From the NCBI GenBank assembly GCA_023395515.1, contig JAEWZB010000121.1:1-64000 (forward strand): a stretch of DNA of 64,000 nt, in the 5' to 3' direction. Below, piece by piece: positions 17,337 through 25,452 of this stretch (position 1 is the stretch's first letter; every line of letters starts with the position of its first letter). Source of the stretch: Bacillota bacterium. Lineage in GTDB: Bacteria > Bacillota > Syntrophomonadia > Syntrophomonadales > Syntrophomonadaceae. The notes under the pieces are model-generated. The model had not been told where the DNA came from, did not search any database, and saw nothing but the letters and a program-made list of their open reading frames with translations. The translations under genes and the position numbers were made by a program.

Positions 17337-17609
17337 TTGTACGAAGATATTGTTTTAGGAATAGCTAATGAAGCCGTTTTAACGGTTTTATTAGTATCTG
17401 CTCCGGTTCTGGGAGCCGCCTTATTAACTGGTCTATTAATCAGCATTTTACAAGCTACTACGCAAATCCAGGAAATGACCTTGGTATTTGTACCTAAAAT
17501 TGTGGTAGTGCTGTTGGTAATCGTAATTTTTGGACCATGGATGTTAGGAATTGTTACCACCTTTACGCAAAACTTATTTGCGGCTATCCCTACTCTCCTT
17601 GCTTTATAA
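17337..17609 (+). CDS. fliQ: Flagellar export gate protein FliQ
   Basis: FliQ is a 90-residue double-spanning membrane protein that wraps the FliP/FliR pore. Two hydrophobic helices are evident (AVLTVLLVSAPVLGAALLTG and PKIVVVLLVIVIFGPWMLG), joined by the conserved loop SILQATTQIQEMTLVFVPK. The start is TTG at 17337, 8 bases after GGGGAGAG. It lies 16 bp after fliP and 15 bp before fliR. Confidence 0.95.
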   Translation: MYEDIVLGIANEAVLTVLLVSAPVLGAALLTGLLISILQATTQIQEMTLVFVPKIVVVLLVIVIFGPWMLGIVTTFTQNLFAAIPTLLAL

Positions 17610-17624
17610 GGATAGGTAGCAGAT

Positions 17625-18386
17625 ATGCCCTTTGCATTAGAAACTTTTTTGCTAATTTTCGGCCGGGTAACCGGGTTATTTTTAAGTGCTCCGATTTTCG
17701 GCAGCAGACAGATTCCGGCTAGAGTAAAGGCATTAATTATAGTATTGCTGTCTGCCACTTTAGCCTTTTTTATTCCGGTTCAATATGGACAGGAAATATT
17801 AAATCCTATCCATTTTTTAGCGGCGATTATTATGGAAATTTTAATTGGTTATACTTTAGGATTTGTGGTTTACATACTTTTTGGTGCTATTCAGTTAGCC
17901 GGGCAGCTTATGGATATGCAAATGGGTTTCGGTATTGTAAACGTGGTTGACCCCCAAACGGGTGCTCAGATACCATTATTAGGCAATTTAACGCAAACTT
18001 TAGCCTTGTTGATCTATCTGGCGGTAAATGGACACCATTACTTAATACAAGCTTTAGCCCAAAGCTATAAAGCTATACCGGTTTTGGGCTTTAATATAGA
18101 TGCTAGTTTTTCCGGGTTACTAATTGAAATAACTGTGTATATGTTTATTCTGGCGGTACAAATAGCGGCACCTATAATAATTGCAGTATTAACAACTGAT
18201 ATTGCCATGGGATTTATAGCCAGGACCGTGCCCCAAATGAATGTTTTCATAGTAGGGCTGCCCCTTAAAATATTAGTAGGGCTTGGTGCACTTTTTTTGA
18301 TGTTACCTATTTATGTGTGGATATTTAGTGTGTTGTTTGCTCGTTTTTACGAATATTTAGACCGTATTATACTGTTAATGGGGTAA
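17625..18386 (+). CDS. fliR: Flagellar export gate protein FliR
   Basis: FliR is the single-copy gate subunit that completes the export pore and binds FlhB. The 253-residue protein is strongly hydrophobic, with six or more membrane-type helices. Conserved features are the N-terminal LLIFGRVTGLFLSAPIFGSR and the loop with GQLMDMQMGFGIVNVVDPQT. The C-terminus contains LPIYVWIFSVLFARFYEYL. The ATG follows AAGGATAGG, and flhB starts 8 bp downstream. Confidence 0.95.
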   Translation: MPFALETFLLIFGRVTGLFLSAPIFGSRQIPARVKALIIVLLSATLAFFIPVQYGQEILNPIHFLAAIIMEILIGYTLGFVVYILFGAIQLAGQLMDMQMGFGIVNVVDPQTGAQIPLLGNLTQTLALLIYLAVNGHHYLIQALAQSYKAIPVLGFNIDASFSGLLIEITVYMFILAVQIAAPIIIAVLTTDIAMGFIARTVPQMNVFIVGLPLKILVGLGALFLMLPIYVWIFSVLFARFYEYLDRIILLMG

Positions 18387-18393
18387 TAAGCTT

Positions 18394-19512
18394 ATGGATA
18401 AACAATATGAAGAAATATTTTTATTACCTTTAGATTTACAAATATTTGCTGATGAGAGCACCGGAGAAAAAACGGAATCAGCTACCCCGCGCAAACGGGA
18501 AGAAGCTAGACAAAAAGGACAAGTTTTTAAAAGTACCGATTTGAATTCAGCCGTAATTTTATTAGCCGGGTCGGTAGTATTGTTTGTGACTTTTCCTTAT
18601 ATGGTAAATCTGTTAAAAGAATTTACTACTATGTATATTTTAGATCGTACCTTAAGCAGCTTTTCTAACCAGTATGCTTATGAATTATTAATTGAAGTTT
18701 TGCTTTTATTAGGGAAAATACTGTTTCCCGTATTATTAACCACCTTTATTACGGCTTTAGTTATAACTTATCTGCAAGTAGGATTTGTCTTTAGTTCCGA
18801 ACCCCTGAACTTTAAATTAGAAAGGTTAAATCCTCTGGAAGGATTCAAAAAAATCTTTTCCAAAAGAGCCTTGGTGGAGTTAACTAAATCTTTACTTAAG
18901 GTATCAGTAACCGGTTACATAGTATATACGGTATTTAGAAAATACTTATATGTATTTCCCCGTTTTGTGGATATGGAATTGGCGGCCACCCTAATAGCTT
19001 TAACTACTATCGTTTTTGAAATTGCCCTTAAAGTAGGGGTCTTTTTTATAATTGTAGGGGTATTGGATTATATCTACCAATGGTATGAACACGAGAAATC
19101 CTTAAAAATGAGCAAATACGATATTAAGCAGGAATATAAGCAAATAGAAGGGGACCCCTATATTAAGTCCCGGCAAAGGCAAATTCAAAGAGAAGCGGCC
19201 ATGAGAAGGATGATGACCGAAGTTCCTAAAGCTGATGTAGTAATAACTAACCCTACCCATTTTGCGGTAGCTTTAAAATATGATGCTGATACTATGGAGG
19301 CTCCCACCGTAGTAGCTAAAGGACAAGACTTAATAGCTTTAAAAATTAGGGAAATAGCAGAATTAAATAAAGTAGTTATTGTGGAAAATCCCCTTTTAGC
19401 AAGAACTCTTTACTATGCTTTAGATATAGGTACTGAAGTCCCGGAAGATCTTTATCAAGCTATAGCAGAAGTGCTGGCCTTTGTTTATAAGCAAAAACAA
19501 TTAGCTATGTAG
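18394..19512 (+). CDS. flhB: Flagellar export switch protein FlhB
   Basis: FlhB is the membrane autoprotease that switches export specificity from rod/hook to filament substrates. The 372-residue product has the N-terminal signature ESTGEKTESATPRKREEARQ, four membrane segments and a cytoplasmic domain with the self-cleavage motif NPTH (in ADVVITNPTHFAVALKYD). It then continues with IVENPLLARTLYYALDIGTE. A 15-residue extension precedes the usual start of homology. It lies between fliR and flhA. Confidence 0.97.
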   Translation: MDKQYEEIFLLPLDLQIFADESTGEKTESATPRKREEARQKGQVFKSTDLNSAVILLAGSVVLFVTFPYMVNLLKEFTTMYILDRTLSSFSNQYAYELLIEVLLLLGKILFPVLLTTFITALVITYLQVGFVFSSEPLNFKLERLNPLEGFKKIFSKRALVELTKSLLKVSVTGYIVYTVFRKYLYVFPRFVDMELAATLIALTTIVFEIALKVGVFFIIVGVLDYIYQWYEHEKSLKMSKYDIKQEYKQIEGDPYIKSRQRQIQREAAMRRMMTEVPKADVVITNPTHFAVALKYDADTMEAPTVVAKGQDLIALKIREIAELNKVVIVENPLLARTLYYALDIGTEVPEDLYQAIAEVLAFVYKQKQLAM

Positions 19513-19529
19513 TTTCTAGGAGGAAAACG

Positions 19530-21590
19530 ATGGAATTTAGCCCCGGCTGGTTAAATAAACTGCAGGAAAAAAGCGATATATTAATAGCAATTCTGGTTAT
19601 CACTATTGTTTTGATGATGATAATCCCATTGAAGCCTGCTCTTATAGATATATTACTAATATTTAATATTAGTTTTGCCTTGATAATTTTAATGGTGGCT
19701 ATGTTTAATTCAGAGCCCTTGGAGTTTTCCGTATTTCCATCTTTACTTTTAATAATGACTTTATTCAGGTTAGCGCTTAGTATTTCGACGACCCGCCTCA
19801 TTTTGCTTTATGCCGAAGCTGGCGAAGTAATACAAGCCTTTGGTTCTTTTGTAGTCGGGGGAAATATGGTAGTAGGGTTTGTAATATTTTTGATTCTGGT
19901 AGTTATTCAATTTATTGTAATTACCAAAGGTGCGGAGCGGGTATCGGAAGTAGCCGCCCGCTTTACCCTTGATGCTATGCCGGGCAAGCAAATGGCTATT
20001 GATGCCGACTTAAATGCCGGGTTAATTGATGAAAGAGAAGCCCGCACCAGGCGGGAAAAAATCCAAAACGAAGCTAACTTTTACGGTGCTATGGATGGGG
20101 CCAGTAAGTTTGTTAAAGGGGACGCTATAGCCGGAATTATTATTGTTATAATTAATATTGTGGGCGGGCTGATCCTAGGTATGGCTCAAAGGGGCATGGA
20201 TTTGTCCCAAGCTGCCCAGACCTACACCATTTTAACTATCGGCGATGGTTTAGTAATTCAAATACCGGCTTTACTAATTTCCACCGCTACCGGCATAGTA
20301 GTTACCAGAAGTGCTTCCAAGTTAAGCTTAGGCAAAGAAGTAGGAAGCCAGCTCTTTAATCATCCCAAAGCTTTGGGTCTGGCGGCAGTAATCCTTTTAG
20401 TATTAGGCACCATCGGGTTACCTAAGTTGCCTACCTATTCTTTAGCCGCTTTTTTTGGCATGTTATATTTTTCCTTTAGGTCATCCCTGGTGGAAGAAGT
20501 AGAAGAAGTCGCCGGTGAAGATATGCAAGAAGCTGAAGAAATAAAGAAACCGGAAAATGTAGTAGAACTTTTACAAGTGGAAAAAATGGAAATGGAATTA
20601 GGTTACGGATTAATTCCCTTAGTAGACACCGAGCAGGGTGGAGACTTATTAGATAGAATTGTAATGATCAGAAGACAATGTGCAGTAGAATTAGGGTTTA
20701 TTGTACCTCCTATCCGTATCCGGGATAATATGCAATTAAAACCTAATTCCTATGTAATTAAGATTAAAGGCATACAAATAGCAACCGGGGAATTAATTCT
20801 GGACAACTATTTGGCGATTGGACCTGGTATTGAAACTGACCTGAATCTAAGCGGAATTGATACGGTGGAGCCAGCCTTTAACTTGCCGGCTAAATGGATA
20901 GATACCAAAGATCAGGAACGGGCCGAACAAGAAGGGTATACCGTAGTTGATCCGCCTTCAGTTTTAGCCACCCATTTAACTGCTGTTATCAAGAACCATG
21001 CTTTTGAATTGCTGGGCCGACAAGAAATTCAAAATACTATTGATTTTGTAAAAGACAGTAATCCTGCGGTAGTCAATGAGCTTATTCCTGACTTGATGAA
21101 TATTGGGGATATACAGAAAGTATTAAGTAATTTATTAAAAGAACAAGTTTCTATTCGGGATATGGTTACTATTCTGGAAACTTTAGCAGATTATGCAAAA
21201 ATTAGTAGGGATAATGATGTTTTGACCGAATATGTTAGACAATCTTTAAAAAGACAGATTACTAAACAGTATCTGGATAGCGATATGAAGTTAACGGTAT
21301 TAACCTTAGATCCCAGTTTGGAAGAGCAGCTTAGAAATTCAGTACAACAAAGTGAATTTGGCTCTTATTTAGCTTTAGACCCGGAATTGGCGCAAAAAAT
21401 GATTGATAAATTAACCACATATTACGATAATCTTACTAATCAAGGAATTACTCCTATAGTATTATGTGCCCCGGTATTAAGAATTTACTTTAAGAGGCTT
21501 CTGGACCGTTTTATTACTAATATAGTGGTTATTTCCTATAATGAGGTAGATAGTGAGGTTAATGTTGAAGTAATTGGGATGGTGTCATAA
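19530..21590 (+). CDS. flhA: Flagellar export gate protein FlhA
   Basis: FlhA is the large export gate protein, with a nonameric cytoplasmic ring for chaperone-substrate complexes. The 686-residue protein has about eight N-terminal membrane helices, including the conserved FRLALSISTTRLILL. A cytoplasmic FHIPEP loop follows with RFTLDAMPGKQMAIDADLNA, and then a roughly 340-residue C-terminal domain (e.g. VIDPPSVLATHL-type region DPPSVLATHLTAVIKNHAFE). A GGAGG site precedes the ATG, and its TAA shares one base with the flhF ATG. Confidence 0.97.
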   Translation: MEFSPGWLNKLQEKSDILIAILVITIVLMMIIPLKPALIDILLIFNISFALIILMVAMFNSEPLEFSVFPSLLLIMTLFRLALSISTTRLILLYAEAGEVIQAFGSFVVGGNMVVGFVIFLILVVIQFIVITKGAERVSEVAARFTLDAMPGKQMAIDADLNAGLIDEREARTRREKIQNEANFYGAMDGASKFVKGDAIAGIIIVIINIVGGLILGMAQRGMDLSQAAQTYTILTIGDGLVIQIPALLISTATGIVVTRSASKLSLGKEVGSQLFNHPKALGLAAVILLVLGTIGLPKLPTYSLAAFFGMLYFSFRSSLVEEVEEVAGEDMQEAEEIKKPENVVELLQVEKMEMELGYGLIPLVDTEQGGDLLDRIVMIRRQCAVELGFIVPPIRIRDNMQLKPNSYVIKIKGIQIATGELILDNYLAIGPGIETDLNLSGIDTVEPAFNLPAKWIDTKDQERAEQEGYTVVDPPSVLATHLTAVIKNHAFELLGRQEIQNTIDFVKDSNPAVVNELIPDLMNIGDIQKVLSNLLKEQVSIRDMVTILETLADYAKISRDNDVLTEYVRQSLKRQITKQYLDSDMKLTVLTLDPSLEEQLRNSVQQSEFGSYLALDPELAQKMIDKLTTYYDNLTNQGITPIVLCAPVLRIYFKRLLDRFITNIVVISYNEVDSEVNVEVIGMVS

Positions 21591-22744
21591 TGAAGATTAA
21601 GAAATTTATCGCCAAAGATTATAAAATGGCTATTAAACAAGCTAAAGAAGAAATGGGCAGTGACGCCATTATCCTACAAACTCGCCAAATAAAAACCGGG
21701 GGATTTTTCGGCTTATTTGCTCGGGCTCAAGTTGAGGTAACCGTAGCCATAGATGACACTTTACAAGTAAACTTGGACCGGCTGCGTAAAGCCTCTTTTA
21801 AAACCGAAAGTTTACCCGAAATAGCTAGTGATGCTGAAAAAGATAAAGAACCTGTAGATTTAACCATGCTGGAAGAGTTAAATAGTCTTAAATCGATGAT
21901 GACGGAAATAAAAATGCAAATGTATGACATAGAAGTAGTTAAAGGGATGTCCTCGGATGTACGTAAATTTTATGAAAAGCTGGTCAATAACAATGTGGAT
22001 AAGGACATTGCCTTAAAAATAGCTAATAGTGTAGAAAGCAGGCTGCCCCAAAATGGATTAAGTGATGAGAAATGGACTAAAGAGGTTTTGCTGCATATTT
22101 TACAACAACATATTGAAGAAGTTAAACCTATAGAAATTAAAAGTGATAAAAAAGGTAATGTAATATTTTTTATCGGACCCACCGGAGTCGGAAAAACTAC
22201 CACCATTGCTAAGCTAGCGGCTAATATCTCTTTTATTGATAGAAAAGAGGTATCTTTAATTACTTTAGATACTTATAGAATTTCGGCTGCTGAACAATTA
22301 AGGACTTTTGCAGAAATTATCGATATCCCCATAAATGTTGTTTTTGAACCCTTGGAATTGCAGCAGGCAATTATAGAACAAAAAGATAAAGATATTATTT
22401 TAGTAGATACCGCTGGACGCAGTCCTTATAATGATCAGCATATGGAAGAACTTAAAAAATTTATTGAAATTGCTGAGCCTGATGAAATAATTCTAGTCTT
22501 AAGTGTAATTACTGAAAGTAGTGATTTAATAAATATTTACGAAAGATTTAGTATATTTAGTATAGATAAGATAATTTTTACCAAACTGGATGAGGCTCAT
22601 AATTATGGACAAATTTTAAATGCCATATATGAAATTAAAAAGCCTATAGCCTATTTAACTAATGGCCAAAATGTACCGGATGATATTGAAATCCCGGATT
22701 CTCTTTATCTGGCTAAAATGCTTCTGGGAAAGGATGAAGCATAA
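21590..22744 (+). CDS. flhF: Flagellar placement SRP-type GTPase FlhF
   Basis: FlhF is an SRP-family GTPase that sets flagellar position and number together with FlhG. The 384-residue product has the N-terminal basic B domain (KKFIAKDYKMAIKQAKEEMG), a helical N domain and a GTPase domain. The GTPase domain shows the P-loop FIGPTGVGKTTTIAKLA, the DTYRISAAEQLRTFAEI signature, DTAGRSPYND and FTKLDEA. One-base overlaps link it to flhA and flhG. Confidence 0.96.
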   Translation: MKIKKFIAKDYKMAIKQAKEEMGSDAIILQTRQIKTGGFFGLFARAQVEVTVAIDDTLQVNLDRLRKASFKTESLPEIASDAEKDKEPVDLTMLEELNSLKSMMTEIKMQMYDIEVVKGMSSDVRKFYEKLVNNNVDKDIALKIANSVESRLPQNGLSDEKWTKEVLLHILQQHIEEVKPIEIKSDKKGNVIFFIGPTGVGKTTTIAKLAANISFIDRKEVSLITLDTYRISAAEQLRTFAEIIDIPINVVFEPLELQQAIIEQKDKDIILVDTAGRSPYNDQHMEELKKFIEIAEPDEIILVLSVITESSDLINIYERFSIFSIDKIIFTKLDEAHNYGQILNAIYEIKKPIAYLTNGQNVPDDIEIPDSLYLAKMLLGKDEA

Positions 22745-23664
22745 TGAAAGATCAAGCGGAAAAATTAAGAGCCATGGCTTTAAAAACCAGGCTCAATATA
22801 GAAAAAGAAATGTTAAATGACTTTAAACAAACTAAGGTTATAGTAGTTAGCAGTGGTAAAGGCGGGGTGGGTAAAAGTACCTTAGCTTTAAACATGGCTA
22901 TTGATTTGTGCCGCAAAGGCAAGAAGATACTACTTTTTGATGCTGATTTAGGTATGGCTAATATAGATATAATGTTAGGCATAATTCCTCAGTATAATTT
23001 ATACCACGTGACTACCGGCAATAAATCTATACAGGATATTACCCTTACTATAGAAGAAGGGTTAGATATTATTCCTGGTGGCTCCGGTATTTATGAATTA
23101 GCCAATTTAAGTGATGAGCGGCTAAAAAATATTTTAGTGCAAATAGGAAAATTAGATGGTATTTATGATTACATGATTATTGATACCGGGGCCGGAATAT
23201 CTAAGAGTGTGATAACCTTTTTACTCGCCGGTGACGATGTAATAGTAATAACTACTCCTGAACCAACCTCAGTTACTGATGCCTATGGTATTGTAAAAAG
23301 CCTAAATAAAAGTAGTTTTAAAGGCCATGTTTATCTAGTAGTTAACCGGGTGGTTGATGGTAATGAAGGTATTATGGTAGCAGAGAAATTTAAGCTGGTA
23401 TGTAAAAAGTTTTTAGAAATTGATATAAAGTTTTTAGGATACATAATTAACGAACCATTAATCAGTGAGGGAATTAGAAGGCAGGAATCTTTTATTAAGC
23501 TCTTTCCTAAAAGTGTGGCCGCTAAAAATGTCAGCGGGATTACCGACCTCTTATTGAAAGAAGGCCATGGGGATAATGCTGATAATGATGAATTAATAAC
23601 CCCGCCGGCCCAAGGCAGAGGTATAAAAAACTTTTTTAAGAAGTTAGCCGGTATTAGTAAATAG
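22744..23664 (+). CDS. flhG: Flagellar number regulator FlhG (MinD/ParA family ATPase)
   Basis: FlhG is a MinD-like ATPase that stimulates FlhF GTP hydrolysis and limits or patterns basal body formation. The 306-residue protein opens with the activation helix region (QAEKLRAMALKTRLNIEKE). It then shows the deviant Walker A SSGKGGVGKSTLALNMA, switch I (FDADLGMANIDIMLG) and switch II (IIDTGAGISKSVITFL). A basic C-terminal tail (GIKNFFKKLAGISK) may bind membrane. It is also called YlxH or FleN in other species. Confidence 0.95.
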   Translation: MKDQAEKLRAMALKTRLNIEKEMLNDFKQTKVIVVSSGKGGVGKSTLALNMAIDLCRKGKKILLFDADLGMANIDIMLGIIPQYNLYHVTTGNKSIQDITLTIEEGLDIIPGGSGIYELANLSDERLKNILVQIGKLDGIYDYMIIDTGAGISKSVITFLLAGDDVIVITTPEPTSVTDAYGIVKSLNKSSFKGHVYLVVNRVVDGNEGIMVAEKFKLVCKKFLEIDIKFLGYIINEPLISEGIRRQESFIKLFPKSVAAKNVSGITDLLLKEGHGDNADNDELITPPAQGRGIKNFFKKLAGISK

Positions 23665-23678
23665 TAGGAGAATGATAA

Positions 23679-24326
23679 ATGAAAGTTGATGATATTAAAT
23701 TAAATCAACTGGTAGAAATAGAATATGCCCTAGACCCTGAGAATACAGAGTATCTTCCCAGCCGGGTAGAAGAAAAAACAGAAAAATATTTATATTTAGC
23801 CGTGCCTATTCGCAAAAATGAGTTGGTGCCATTTAGAATAGGTACTAAAGTTAGGGTAGTTTTTTCTACTAAGGATAATACATATGCTTTTAATACGATA
23901 ATCACCGGACGCCAAAGAGAACCTATACCAGTTTTACAGGTTACTAAACCCGAGGAATTAATTAAAATACAGCGCCGCTCCTATTTTAGACTGCCAGTTA
24001 ATTTAGAAGTTATTTTTACTGTACATCATGATATAGTAGAACAAAAAGGCATGACTTTGGATATTAGTGGCGGGGGTGTATTGATTTTAACCAAAGCTAA
24101 CTTGGCAGCCGGTCAAATTTTAAATTTGATATTAAATTTACCTAATCGGGAGCCCATTTATTGTAAGGCTACGGTAGTAAGAATCTTACAAAAGGCTAGA
24201 ACTGCTGGGGAAGATAACAAAGTAGCTATCAACTTTTTAGATATCAATGAAGCTAAACGAGATAAGATTTTTAACTTTATATTTGACAAACAAAGGGAAT
24301 GGATTCAAAAAGGCATTTTAGAATAA
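23679..24326 (+). CDS. PilZ-domain cyclic-di-GMP receptor, YcgR-type flagellar brake
   Basis: The 215-residue protein has a YcgR-N-like domain (residues about 1-95) and a C-terminal PilZ domain. The c-di-GMP-binding motifs are visible: RRSYFR in IKIQRRSYFRLPVNLEVIF, and DISGGGVLIL (the D/N-x-S-x-x-G motif). Proteins of this type bind c-di-GMP and slow or disengage the flagellar motor. B. subtilis has such a brake (YpfA/DgrA) outside its fla/che operon, so its place here between flhG and cheB is notable. The brake role is inferred from family and location. Confidence 0.88.
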   Translation: MKVDDIKLNQLVEIEYALDPENTEYLPSRVEEKTEKYLYLAVPIRKNELVPFRIGTKVRVVFSTKDNTYAFNTIITGRQREPIPVLQVTKPEELIKIQRRSYFRLPVNLEVIFTVHHDIVEQKGMTLDISGGGVLILTKANLAAGQILNLILNLPNREPIYCKATVVRILQKARTAGEDNKVAINFLDINEAKRDKIFNFIFDKQREWIQKGILE

Positions 24327-24338
24327 AGGGGTGATAAT

Positions 24339-25406
24339 ATGCCGAAGACTAGAGTTTTAGTGGTAGACGATTCTGCTTTTATGAGAAAAGTTATCTCTGA
24401 TATAATAAATGCTGATCCTAACCTGGAAGTAATCGACAAAGCTCGAGATGGGATGGATGCAATTAAAAAAATTAAAGAGCTTAAGCCGGATGTGGTGACC
24501 ATGGATATTGAAATGCCGGGAATGGACGGCTTATCGGCTCTGGCTCAAATAATGAGAGAGACCCCCGTACCCATAATAATGCTAAGCAGCCTCACTAAAG
24601 CAGGTACCGAGCAAACTGTTAAAGCATTAAGTCTGGGGGCAGTCGATTTTATTCCTAAGCCTTCGGGGCAAATATCCCTAGATATTGATAAAGTTAAAGA
24701 CGAAATTATAGGAAAAATAAAAATCGTAGCAGGTACAAAGAAAAAACTGAAGAACTATAATAGTATAAGTCAATTTGTGGAACATAAGGTAGCTAAAGGT
24801 GATAAAATTGTCGATAAGTTAAAGCCTTTACAAAACTTGATCGCCATAGGTACTTCAACAGGAGGGCCTAAGGCATTACATCAAGTTATACCTAAACTGC
24901 CTGGTTCTATTAACGCGGCTATCTTAATTGTGCAACATATGCCGCCGGGGTTTACCAAGTCTTTAGCGGAAAGGCTGGATTCAATTTCTAATATAAAGGT
25001 AAAGGAAGCTGAAGATAACGAATTGATTATACCGGGGTGTGCATATATTGCACCGGGAGACTTCCATTTAACGGTAAAAGCTAAGCAAATGACTAATAAA
25101 AATGAATTATATATATCATTAAATCAATTACCGCCTTTTGGTGGTCATCGCCCTTCCGTAGATGTGATGTTTAACTCGATTGTGGAAGAATTCCAGGGAC
25201 GGGTAATAGCTACAATTATGACTGGTATGGGTTCCGATGGAGCGGAAGGCTTAGCTAAAATTAAAGATAAAGGCGGCTTGACTATAGCTGAAGATCAATC
25301 ATCTTGTATTGTATATGGAATGCCCAGGGCAGCCATAGAAAAAGGCAAAGTTGATAGAGTAGTTCCCCTAACTAGTATAAGTGATGAAATACTACGATTG
25401 CTATAA
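24339..25406 (+). CDS. cheB: Chemotaxis methylesterase/deamidase CheB
   Basis: CheB removes methyl groups from chemoreceptors, and deamidates them, when phosphorylated by CheA. The 355-residue protein has an N-terminal receiver domain (VLVVDDSAFMRKVISDI, phospho-Asp in VVTMDIEMPGMDG). After a linker comes the methylesterase domain, with catalytic Ser in IAIGTSTGGPKALHQV, His in VQHMPPGFTKSLAERL and Asp in IMTGMGSDGAEGLAKIK. GGGGTGAT precedes the ATG. No cheR was found in the window. Confidence 0.97.
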   Translation: MPKTRVLVVDDSAFMRKVISDIINADPNLEVIDKARDGMDAIKKIKELKPDVVTMDIEMPGMDGLSALAQIMRETPVPIIMLSSLTKAGTEQTVKALSLGAVDFIPKPSGQISLDIDKVKDEIIGKIKIVAGTKKKLKNYNSISQFVEHKVAKGDKIVDKLKPLQNLIAIGTSTGGPKALHQVIPKLPGSINAAILIVQHMPPGFTKSLAERLDSISNIKVKEAEDNELIIPGCAYIAPGDFHLTVKAKQMTNKNELYISLNQLPPFGGHRPSVDVMFNSIVEEFQGRVIATIMTGMGSDGAEGLAKIKDKGGLTIAEDQSSCIVYGMPRAAIEKGKVDRVVPLTSISDEILRLL

Positions 25407-25452
25407 GAAGTCATAACCGCATAGAATGTAATTTTGTAGAGAGGTGACCAAT

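Noticed and set aside
17333..17758. Minus-strand ORF of 141 codons opposite fliQ/fliR
   Set aside because: It lies opposite well-supported export-gate genes and has no ribosome site or recognisable domain.
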